A DNA stretch of 64,000 bases from Prevotella communis (GTDB lineage Bacteria; Bacteroidota; Bacteroidia; Bacteroidales; Bacteroidaceae): NCBI RefSeq assembly GCF_022024175.1, contig NZ_CP091794.1, positions 1,984,001-2,048,000 of the forward strand. Direction: 5' to 3'. The notes under the pieces are model-generated. The model was not told the origin of the DNA and made no database searches. It was given only the letters and a program-made list of their open reading frames with translations. The translations under genes were made by a program, and so were the position numbers. This document shows positions 52,512-59,576 of the stretch, piece after piece. Each line of letters starts with the position of its first letter. Positions within the stretch are counted from its first letter, which is position 1.

Positions 52512-52610
52512 ATAGTATTGATACGTTAAACGTATGTTTTGACTAAAAATTGGAGATTTTGTGATGTAAGAAACGCTTCACGAAAAGAAACGTTATACTG
52601 AAATCGAATG

Positions 52611-52641
52611 CAAAGGTAGTCATTTTTTTTGTAACTGCAAA
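52611..52641 (-). promoter_or_regulatory. Promoter of rho
   Basis: TTTG (52638-52641), 19 bases, TACCTTTG (52611-52618), leader about 95 nt. Confidence 0.85.
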
Positions 52642-52657
52642 GAAAATGACTACCTTT
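52612..52657. repeat. 15-bp perfect inverted repeat spanning the rho promoter
   Basis: AAAGGTAGTCATTTT (52612-52626) and AAAATGACTACCTTT (52643-52657) with a 16-nt spacer. The plus strand also carries TTTG, 19 bases, TACCTTTT, so promoter-like elements face both ways. Confidence 0.85.
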
Positions 52658-52676
52658 TTTTTATTGTGTTATCTTT

Positions 52677-53819
52677 TTACTTCTTCAGAGGTACCAGGAC
52701 GCTGAACGTAGATCCTTCGCCAAGTACTGATTCTACCGTACAGCTACCGCCATTCTTCGTGGCAAAGTCCTGACAGAGCTGCAAGCCCAGGCCAGAGCCT
52801 TCCTCGCCGCCTGTGCCGTAGGTCGTCTCACCTTTATTAAATATAGAACTCAGACGCTCAGGGGCAATACCCACGCCGTGGTCACGCACGCTCACCTTGG
52901 CATAATCGCCCTCTGTGCTGAGGATGATATCAATGCTGCCATTCTCGGGGGTGAACTTGATGGCGTTCGACATGAAGTTGCGCACCACCGTCTTCAGCAT
53001 GTCATTATCGGCCGTAACGATGACCGACGAAGCGCTGGTCTGATAATTCAACTTGATATGCTTGTTCTGTGCAATCATCTCAAAGATATCCACCACGCCA
53101 GGGATGATATCGTTCAGGTCCAGGTCCTGACGCACCACCGTGAGACGGCCCGTCTGGCTCTTGGTCCATTTCAGCAGGTTATCCAGCAGGTCGTGCACAT
53201 CCTCCGACTCCTTGTTGGCCTTATCCAGCAGGTCGTACATCTCCTGCCCGATCAGCTCAGGCGATGCAGAAGCCGCCACCAGGTTGAGCACCATGCGGAT
53301 GCTGGCCATAGGCGAACGCAGGTCGTGGGCAATCACAGAGTACATCTTGTCGCGGTTGCCGATGGTGGCACGCAACTCAGCATTCTGGCGCTCGATGATA
53401 CGCGTAGCAGCCACCAGCTTAATCTGGTGGAACACACGTACCACCAGTTCCTCCTTGTTAAACGGCTTCGTCAGGAAGTCGTTGGCACCTACCTGGAAAC
53501 CATGCACCAAGTCGCTTGGGTTATTCAGGGCGGTCAGGAATATAATGGGGATATGTGCTGTCTCAGGGTCTTTCTTCAGGATCTGTGCAGCGTCGAAACC
53601 CGTGATATCAGGCATCATCACGTCAAGCAGGATCAGGTCAGGTTTCTCTGCCTTGGCCTGCTCGATGGCCATATTACCACAGTTCGCCGTACAAACCTGA
53701 TATTTCTCGTTTGTAAGGAGAATTTTCAATAGCAGGACGTTGCTGACAACATCGTCCACTATCAATATTTTATAGTCACCTTTATTAATTTGTGACTCGA
53801 TTATTTCAGATTCTACCAT
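52677..53819 (-). CDS. Response-regulator/histidine kinase hybrid
   Basis: A 380-residue cytoplasmic protein: N-terminal receiver (acidic pocket D22-D23, phosphoacceptor D66 in LLDVMMP, IIFLTAL, KPF), a coiled linker, HisKA (VIAHDLRSPMASIRM, His about 165), and HATPase with N-box (NFMSNAIKFTPENG), DHGVGIAPERLSSIF, and GSGLGLQLCQ. Receiver-first order suggests it is controlled by another kinase or acts in a relay. There is no DNA-binding domain and no obvious partner gene next door. Confidence 0.93.
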   Translation of the reverse strand: MVESEIIESQINKGDYKILIVDDVVSNVLLLKILLTNEKYQVCTANCGNMAIEQAKAEKPDLILLDVMMPDITGFDAAQILKKDPETAHIPIIFLTALNNPSDLVHGFQVGANDFLTKPFNKEELVVRVFHQIKLVAATRIIERQNAELRATIGNRDKMYSVIAHDLRSPMASIRMVLNLVAASASPELIGQEMYDLLDKANKESEDVHDLLDNLLKWTKSQTGRLTVVRQDLDLNDIIPGVVDIFEMIAQNKHIKLNYQTSASSVIVTADNDMLKTVVRNFMSNAIKFTPENGSIDIILSTEGDYAKVSVRDHGVGIAPERLSSIFNKGETTYGTGGEEGSGLGLQLCQDFATKNGGSCTVESVLGEGSTFSVLVPLKK

Positions 53820-53956
53820 AACTTGGGCCTATGGCGTTAAATTATTACGACTGCAAAATTACGTAAATAATTTGATTTTGCAAATATTTGGGATATAAAT
53901 TTTCTATTTTCTGTTAAATTTCATATAATCCTATCCGTTCTATCCTTGAAAAACGT

Positions 53957-53964
53957 TACCTTTG
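53957..53964 (+). promoter_or_regulatory. -7 box of the ruvC operon
   Basis: TACCTTTG, 4 bases before the ruvC ATG at 53969, implying a very short leader or leaderless mRNA; no -33 TTTG seen. Confidence 0.5.
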
Positions 53965-53968
53965 TAGC

Positions 53969-54541
53969 ATGAAAGAGAAAGTGATACTGGGCATCGACCC
54001 AGGTACAAATATCATGGGTTACGGCATCCTGCGCGTCGTCGACGGCAAGGCCGAGATGGTGACAATGGGCATCATTGACCTGCGTAAATTTGAGGACGCC
54101 TATCTGAAGCTGGGCCATATCTTCGAACGGGTCACGGGTATTATCGAGGCCTACCTGCCCGATGAACTGGCTATCGAGGCGCCCTTCTTTGGTAAGAATG
54201 TCCAATCCATGCTGAAACTGGGACGTGCGCAGGGTGTGGCTATTGCCGCCGCTATCCGCCGCAGCGTGCCCATCCACGAATATGCCCCTATGAAAATCAA
54301 GATGGCGCTCACGGGCAATGGCTCGGCTTCCAAGGAACAGGTGGCCGGCATGCTGCAGCGCCTGCTCCATATCCCTACCGAGGAGATGGGCCGCTTCATG
54401 GATGCTACCGACGCCCTTGCAGCCGCCTACTGCCATTTCCTGCAGATGGGCCGTCCTGATACGGATGCGCCCCATTATCGCGGATGGAAGGATTTTGTGA
54501 ACAAGAATCAGGATAAAGTATGGAAAGCCAGAAAATCATAG
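53969..54541 (+). CDS. ruvC: Crossover junction endodeoxyribonuclease RuvC
   Basis: A 190-residue Holliday-junction resolvase with the four acidic active-site positions: D10 ([13 protein letters not shown]), Glu in [11 protein letters not shown], and the two Asp of [15 protein letters not shown]. Length matches the family with a short C-terminal tail. The 3' end overlaps the ABC ATPase gene by 22 bases. ruvA and ruvB are not in the window. Confidence 0.96.
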   Translation: MKEKVILGIDPGTNIMGYGILRVVDGKAEMVTMGIIDLRKFEDAYLKLGHIFERVTGIIEAYLPDELAIEAPFFGKNVQSMLKLGRAQGVAIAAAIRRSVPIHEYAPMKIKMALTGNGSASKEQVAGMLQRLLHIPTEEMGRFMDATDALAAAYCHFLQMGRPDTDAPHYRGWKDFVNKNQDKVWKARKS

Positions 54542-55830
54542 CTATCGTAGGCAGCAACGGCAGTGGCAAGACGAAGTATGTGGACCAGCTCCGCAAGGAC
54601 CTGTCGAGCAGTAAGGTGCGCTATATCGCCTTCTGCGACACCTACGGCACAGCCACCGACCGCGCCTATTACCTGCAACTGCGCTGGAACCAGCATGATA
54701 TCGACAAGGAGACGCCCTGTGTGGGTGAGATGATTCAGCGTGCCTACGACATGCTGGGCGACGACACGCCCGAGCGCCGTCAGTTGCTGCAGGACCTCAT
54801 CAGCCTGTTTGAGTTTGAGCCCCTGCTCGACAAATACACCATCTCCCTGAGTAGTGGCGAACTGCGCAAGTTCCAGCTCATCAAGACGCTCCTTGCACAG
54901 CCTGGCATCCTGATACTCGACAATCCCTTTATCGGTCTTGACGCCCAGACACGCGAGCAGCTCAACCAACTGTTTCCTGTCCTGGTGCATCAGCAGCACA
55001 TGACCATCTATCTCGTGGTGGCCAGGAAGGAAAATGTACCCGCGTATGTGGACGACATCATCTGGATCACGCCGCAGGAGGAGTTCCTTGCCCCACTCCA
55101 CCATCTTGACGGTGCACGCCGTGAGGCTATCCGCACGCTTCACCAGGAGCAGCAGGCCACGGCCGGCGAGGTGGTGAGCTTCCACGATGTCAGCATCCGC
55201 TATGGCGAACGTACCATCCTCAAGGATGTCAACTGGACCATCCGCGAAGGCGAATGTTGGGCGCTGTCAGGCCAGAACGGCAGTGGCAAGTCTACCCTAC
55301 TCTCGCTGATATGTGCCGACAATCCTCAGGCCTACGCCTGCGATATCCGTCTGTTTGGCAAACAGCGAGGCAGTGGCGAGACCATCTGGGACATCAAGCG
55401 CCGCATCGGTTATGTGTCGCCCGAGATGCACCGTTCCTACCAGCATAACATCCCAGCCATCCAGGTGGTGGCCAGCGGACTGAAGGATACGGTGGGACTC
55501 TATACGCGTACCAACGAGGCCGAGCGCGAACAGTGCAGGTGGTGGATGCGTATCTTTGGTATCGACGCGATGGAACAGCGCCCGTTCCTGCAGCTTTCCA
55601 GCGGCGAACAGCGCCTGGTGCTCCTGGCACGTGCCTTCGTCAAGGCGCCCCAGCTGCTGATTCTCGACGAACCCCTTCACGGGCTCGACAGTCAGAACCG
55701 CCAACTGGTGAAGGATATCATCCAGACCTATAGCGAGCTGCCAGGCAAGACGCTCATCATGGTGACCCACTATGAAGAGGAACTGCCTGAATGCTTTACA
55801 CTGAGAAAACAACTCATCAAACAACAATAG
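54520..55830 (+). CDS. ABC ATPase with two fused nucleotide-binding domains (ModF-like)
   Basis: A 436-residue protein with two ABC modules and no membrane segment. Module 1: Walker A GSNGSGKT (11-18), signature [21 protein letters not shown] (Glu replaced by Asn-Pro after the Walker B Asp). Module 2: [19 protein letters not shown]-loop region, [27 protein letters not shown]. The double architecture resembles ModF/PhrA-like or soluble ABC-F-like proteins; the substrate, or whether it transports at all, is unknown. The first site may be catalytically weak. Confidence 0.85.
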   Translation: MESQKIIAIVGSNGSGKTKYVDQLRKDLSSSKVRYIAFCDTYGTATDRAYYLQLRWNQHDIDKETPCVGEMIQRAYDMLGDDTPERRQLLQDLISLFEFEPLLDKYTISLSSGELRKFQLIKTLLAQPGILILDNPFIGLDAQTREQLNQLFPVLVHQQHMTIYLVVARKENVPAYVDDIIWITPQEEFLAPLHHLDGARREAIRTLHQEQQATAGEVVSFHDVSIRYGERTILKDVNWTIREGECWALSGQNGSGKSTLLSLICADNPQAYACDIRLFGKQRGSGETIWDIKRRIGYVSPEMHRSYQHNIPAIQVVASGLKDTVGLYTRTNEAEREQCRWWMRIFGIDAMEQRPFLQLSSGEQRLVLLARAFVKAPQLLILDEPLHGLDSQNRQLVKDIIQTYSELPGKTLIMVTHYEEELPECFTLRKQLIKQQ

Positions 55831-55838
55831 ATTTCAAA

Positions 55839-56327
55839 ATGAAAAAATTTTTTCTTTCAGCACTTTTCCTCCTGAGCCTCTCACAGACCCTTTCCGCCCA
55901 GGAGATATATGCAGAGATCCGTCGCTCGGCCCAGGCCAAGGTCAGCGATACCAGTGCCGATATGCTGGTGCGCCAGTTCAGTATGTTCAAACTGGAGGCG
56001 CTCAACTATCTGGCTATCAAGATGAAGGAGGAGTTTCCCGACTCTACGGCCGAGTTGCTCGACAAGGAGGCACTCTCGCTGAATGTCTTCATCACCAACT
56101 ACACCCGTTCGCTCGTTGAGAGTCGCACCATGCCTGCCAATCACCAGAAGAAGATTATCAGGGCCTACATGGACGCCAGCTATTCCAACCCACTGTTCAA
56201 TGATAACGACACGGAGATGGTGCTGGCCTATTTCAACGATGCCAACAGTCTGACACGCTTTTCACTCGACACCGATTGGCGCCGAGCCGTACTGGCCGCA
56301 AAGGCAGCCTTGGAAAAGATCAAATAA
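55839..56327 (+). CDS. Secreted hypothetical protein (162 aa)
   Basis: Starts MKKFFLSALFLLSLSQTLSA, a clear signal peptide, followed by a helical soluble protein (EIYAEIRRSAQAKVSDTSAD, then TRFSLDTDWRRAVLAAKAAL). No family recognised. It begins 8 bases after the ABC ATPase stop and is likely in the ruvC operon. An upstream in-frame codon at 55791 lies inside the ABC gene and lacks a signal. Confidence 0.75.
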   Translation: MKKFFLSALFLLSLSQTLSAQEIYAEIRRSAQAKVSDTSADMLVRQFSMFKLEALNYLAIKMKEEFPDSTAELLDKEALSLNVFITNYTRSLVESRTMPANHQKKIIRAYMDASYSNPLFNDNDTEMVLAYFNDANSLTRFSLDTDWRRAVLAAKAALEKIK

Positions 56328-56332
56328 GAGAA

Positions 56333-57220
56333 TTAAATCTTCAGCTCACGCAGCAGTTCGCTCATTCTTTGCAGCGTACTGATTCGCGTGGGCACCAGGG
56401 GCAGACGCAGCACATTCTCGATGAAACCCATCTCGTGGAGCATGGCCTTCACGCCAGCGGGGTTGCCGTCGACGAAGAGCAGTGAGAACAGGTCCGTGAA
56501 GCGATGGTGAATCTTGCGGGCAGGGTCGTACTCGCCGCGCATCTGCAGGCGAATCATCTTCGAGAACTCCTTGGGCAGCGCATTGCCGATGACGGAGATG
56601 ACACCCACCGCACCACATGATACCATGGGGAATGTCAGCGAGTCGTCGCCAGAGATGACGTCAAAGTCGGCTGGCTTGTTCTTGATAATCTCATCTACCT
56701 GCTCCAGGTTACCGCTGGCCTCCTTGATAGCCACGATATTCTGGCAGTCGCGCGCCAGACGCACCGTTGTCTCTGCCTTCAGGTTCACGCCTGTACGTCC
56801 AGGTACATTATATAATACCACGGGCAACTGTGTAGCGGCAGCGATAGCCTTGAAATGCTGATAGAGTCCTTCCTGCGAGGGTTTGTTGTAGTAAGGACAT
56901 ACGCTCAGTATACCGTCAATACCTTTAAAGTCGCCGTTTTTCAGCTCCTCCACCACAGCAGCCGTATTGTTTCCGCCACAGCCCATCAGGATGGGCACAC
57001 GTGCCTGCACCTTATCGACCACCAAGTCCTTGATACGCTTCTTCTCATCAGCGGTCAGGGTTGGAGTCTCACCAGTTGTAGCAAGAATACAGAAAAAATC
57101 AGCGCCGTTGTCCAGTTGATACTCTACCAGTCGAAGCAAGGCTTCGTAGTCTACCGAGCCATCCTGTTTGAAGGGGGTTACGAGTGCGATACCCAGTCCC
57201 TTAAAAATATTGTATACCAT
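56333..57220 (-). CDS. dapA: 4-hydroxy-tetrahydrodipicolinate synthase
   Basis: A 295-residue aldolase-fold enzyme joining pyruvate and aspartate semialdehyde in lysine/diaminopimelate synthesis. Motifs: ATTGETPTLTADEKK, GCGGNNTAAVVEEL, VLYNVPGRTGVNL (catalytic Tyr), VAIKEASGNLEQVDE (Schiff-base Lys), SGDDSLTFPMVSCGAVGVIS. It stands alone with its own promoter and converges with the ruvC operon. Confidence 0.96.
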   Translation of the reverse strand: MVYNIFKGLGIALVTPFKQDGSVDYEALLRLVEYQLDNGADFFCILATTGETPTLTADEKKRIKDLVVDKVQARVPILMGCGGNNTAAVVEELKNGDFKGIDGILSVCPYYNKPSQEGLYQHFKAIAAATQLPVVLYNVPGRTGVNLKAETTVRLARDCQNIVAIKEASGNLEQVDEIIKNKPADFDVISGDDSLTFPMVSCGAVGVISVIGNALPKEFSKMIRLQMRGEYDPARKIHHRFTDLFSLLFVDGNPAGVKAMLHEMGFIENVLRLPLVPTRISTLQRMSELLRELKI

Positions 57221-57243
57221 ACGTATGCAGTCTAATTTGGCTG

Positions 57244-57274
57244 CAAAGTTACTAAAAAAGTAACGAAATGCAAA
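57244..57274 (-). promoter_or_regulatory. Promoter of dapA
   Basis: TTTG (57271-57274), 19 bases, TAACTTTG (57244-57251) on the minus strand. A short GTTAC/GTAAC inverted repeat overlaps it. Confidence 0.8.
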
Positions 57275-57329
57275 AGAAAAAGCGTATTTCTTTTACATTT
57301 CGTTCATTTATTCGTTCAATATTCAATAT

Positions 57330-58283
57330 TTATTCACTCTTGAACAAATCCTTGATACCGCCGATGCTGCCCATCAGGTTGGTAGCCTCGTAAGGCAGGT
57401 ATACGGTCTTGGTCTTGTCGCCCTGGGCCAACTGCTCCAGCATCTGGATATATTTCTGGGCCAGCAGGTAGTTGGCGGGGTTGCTGCTCTTGCCCACGGC
57501 CTCAGTAATCAGCGCGATGGCCTGTGCCTCGGCCTCAGCCTTGCGGATACGTGCCTGTGCCTCACCCTCGGCCGTCAGGATAGCCTGCTGCTTGGCAGCC
57601 TCAGCACGGTTGATGGTAGCCGTCTTCTCACCCTCGGAAGCCAGGATCTCGGCAGCCTTCTCACCCTCAGAGGTCAGGATCTGCGCACGCTTGTTACGCT
57701 CGGCCTGCATCTGCTTCTCCATGGCATTCAGCACAGATGATGGCGGTGTGATATCCTGCAGTTCTACGCGGTTCACCTTCACGCCCCACTTATCCGTGGC
57801 GTCGTCCAGTACGGCGCGCAACTTCGTATTAATGGTATCGCGCGATGTCAGCGTCTCGTCCAGCTCCAGTTCACCGATGATATTACGCAGCGTGGTCTGT
57901 GTCAGTTTCTCGATAGCGTTGGGCAGGTTGTTGATCTCGTAGGTAGCCTTGAAGGGGTCCATGATCTGGAAATACAGCAGCGCGTTGATTTCCATCTGGA
58001 TATTATCCTTCGTAATCACGTTCTGCTTAGGGAAGTCGTACACCTGTTCACGCAGGTCGATATTGTTGGAATAGACATAGCGACCGTATTTCAGCACCAC
58101 CACGTTCTTGGCCTTGTCGATAAACGGGATAATCAGGTTGATACCAGGCTTCAGCGTAGCATGATAACGTCCCAGTCGCTCAATAATCTTGGTCTCCGAC
58201 TGTGGGATAATGACCAGCGCCATCTTCACAATGATAACAGCCACAATGGCAATGGCAATGAGGAAATAGAAAAATAAATCCAT
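57330..58283 (-). CDS. SPFH/band-7 (stomatin-like) membrane protein
   Basis: A 317-residue protein with an N-terminal membrane segment (FLIAIAIVAVIIVKMALVII), the band-7 domain (ERLGRYHATLKPGINLIIPF, TQTTLRNIIGELELDETLTS, GVKVNRVELQDITPPSSVL), and an Ala/Glu-rich coiled coil (KAAEILASEGEKTATINRAE). It forms oligomeric membrane scaffolds. It lies directly downstream of nfeD, the classic SPFH-NfeD pairing. Confidence 0.95.
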   Translation of the reverse strand: MDLFFYFLIAIAIVAVIIVKMALVIIPQSETKIIERLGRYHATLKPGINLIIPFIDKAKNVVVLKYGRYVYSNNIDLREQVYDFPKQNVITKDNIQMEINALLYFQIMDPFKATYEINNLPNAIEKLTQTTLRNIIGELELDETLTSRDTINTKLRAVLDDATDKWGVKVNRVELQDITPPSSVLNAMEKQMQAERNKRAQILTSEGEKAAEILASEGEKTATINRAEAAKQQAILTAEGEAQARIRKAEAEAQAIALITEAVGKSSNPANYLLAQKYIQMLEQLAQGDKTKTVYLPYEATNLMGSIGGIKDLFKSE

Positions 58284-58323
58284 ACGTTTTAGTTATTAAA
58301 GAGTTTATAATTAATTGATGATT

Positions 58324-58776
58324 TTAATCCGTCAACAGTTCCACGGTGACGATGGTGCTCTCGCGGCTCACGATCCTGACGCGTGTACCGGCAGCTATCT
58401 CCTCGTCGTTGACAGCCACGGCCCTCCACTGGTCACCATCGATGGCCACATAGCCGAAACCGCCTGCTGGGATGGTCTCACTGACGCGTCCCTTGCGGCC
58501 CAACAGCGCATCGGCATTGCTCACACACTTGCTGTCGTTGCGATGCAGGTAGCGCAGCACGAAGGGGCGCACCTGAAACAGACTGACCAGCGTGACCAGC
58601 GCAAAGACGCCAATCTGCCAGTATATATTGGCGAAGGGTGCCGTGATGGCAGCTCCTGCCGCACCGATGGCAATACACATGAGGAAGAAGTCGCCCGATG
58701 TCAACTCAAGTATCAGGCCCAAGACGGCTATTACAGCCCATATTTGCCACATATTGGCCAACAGATAATCGATCAT
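58324..58776 (-). CDS. NfeD family membrane protein
   Basis: A 150-residue short NfeD: about three membrane helices (WQIWAVIAVLGLILELTSGD, then FLMCIAIGAAGAAITAPF, IGVFALVTLVSLFQ) followed by a C-terminal OB-fold (ALLGRKGRVSETIPAGGFGY, DGDQWRAVA). It assists SPFH proteins in membrane quality control. It is the middle gene of an operon led by the coiled-coil protein gene at 59475. Confidence 0.93.
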   Translation of the reverse strand: MIDYLLANMWQIWAVIAVLGLILELTSGDFFLMCIAIGAAGAAITAPFANIYWQIGVFALVTLVSLFQVRPFVLRYLHRNDSKCVSNADALLGRKGRVSETIPAGGFGYVAIDGDQWRAVAVNDEEIAAGTRVRIVSRESTIVTVELLTD

Positions 58777-58812
58777 AGCTTTATTGTTTTAATGATTATA
58801 CCTTATTCTATA

Positions 58813-59475
58813 TTATATCGACAGCAGGAAATCGTCCCAGTCCTTGGCCGATCCCTTCTTGCCAAACACTTTCTGATAGAGCCGGCTCCTGCTGGTAGAG
58901 ACGCTCTCCTTGGAATGGGCCGTGAGCAGCGCTATATCCTTGGGCAGGACGTGGATCTTCACGAGCAGACACACATGGTAGTCGTAGGTGGTGAGCTTGT
59001 AGAGGCTGTACAACTTCTCCGAGAAGCCCGTGTAGACGCTGTCTACCAGCATGGCCAACTGCTGCCAGTCTTCCTCGCCCATGCTCCGGCCTTCTGCTGC
59101 CAGCCGCTGTATCCTCAGATACACCTCCGAACGGAAGATGTCGCCCTCGGCCCTTTCGCGCTTCTCGCTCTCAATGCGGGCCATCGTGTTGGCATAGTCC
59201 AACTTGGCTTTCTTCTCCTCCAGTTCCAGGCGGAGCAGCGAGTTCTCGGAGCCCAACTTCTGTATCAGTCTTTCCAGCTCCTCTATCTTCTGGCGGTTGG
59301 CCTCCACATCGGCCACCTCCTGCATGGCGCGTACCTTGTCTAAACGCTCCTGCAAAGAGAGCACCTTGCGACGGCTGTTCTGCCAGGTCACCACAAACAG
59401 CGCCATGTAGGTCAGTGCACCTATTATCAATAGGAACAACTCGCGCTGTGTGAGTATCATCAACATCTGATTCAT
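58813..59475 (-). CDS. Membrane-anchored coiled-coil protein with HTH-like C-terminus
   Basis: About 220 residues: a membrane helix (LFLLIIGALTYMALFVVTW), a long coiled coil (about 35-110), and a C-terminal region (TTYDYHVCLLVKIHVLPKDI, SKESVSTSRSRLYQKVFG) resembling LuxR-type or DUF-type HTH ends of Bacteroidetes regulators. Start uncertain: ATG at 59475, 59466 or 59460. The promoter -7 box (59480-59487) places transcription start near 59473, so 59466 or 59460 may be the real start; an ATG at 59490 lies inside the promoter. It leads the nfeD-SPFH operon. Confidence 0.75.
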   Translation of the reverse strand: MNQMLMILTQRELFLLIIGALTYMALFVVTWQNSRRKVLSLQERLDKVRAMQEVADVEANRQKIEELERLIQKLGSENSLLRLELEEKKAKLDYANTMARIESEKRERAEGDIFRSEVYLRIQRLAAEGRSMGEEDWQQLAMLVDSVYTGFSEKLYSLYKLTTYDYHVCLLVKIHVLPKDIALLTAHSKESVSTSRSRLYQKVFGKKGSAKDWDDFLLSI

Positions 59476-59478
59476 GTC

Positions 59479-59538
59479 GCAAAGGTACATGAAAAAAGCG
59501 AACTATCCAAACATTTTCGTTTGCAATAGTTCGCAATT
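59479..59538 (-). repeat. 60-bp exact repeat, copy 1, carrying a promoter and nested inverted repeat
   Basis: Identical to 62449-62508. Contains TTTG (59508-59511), 20 bases, TACCTTTG (59480-59487) and the inverted repeat GCGAACTAT...ATAGTTCGC with inner CAAAC/GTTTG over the -33 region. It drives the coiled-coil/NfeD/SPFH operon. Confidence 0.92.
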
Positions 59539-59576
59539 GTATTTTCAGTTTGCAAAAATTTGCACAAGTGCCTGTT

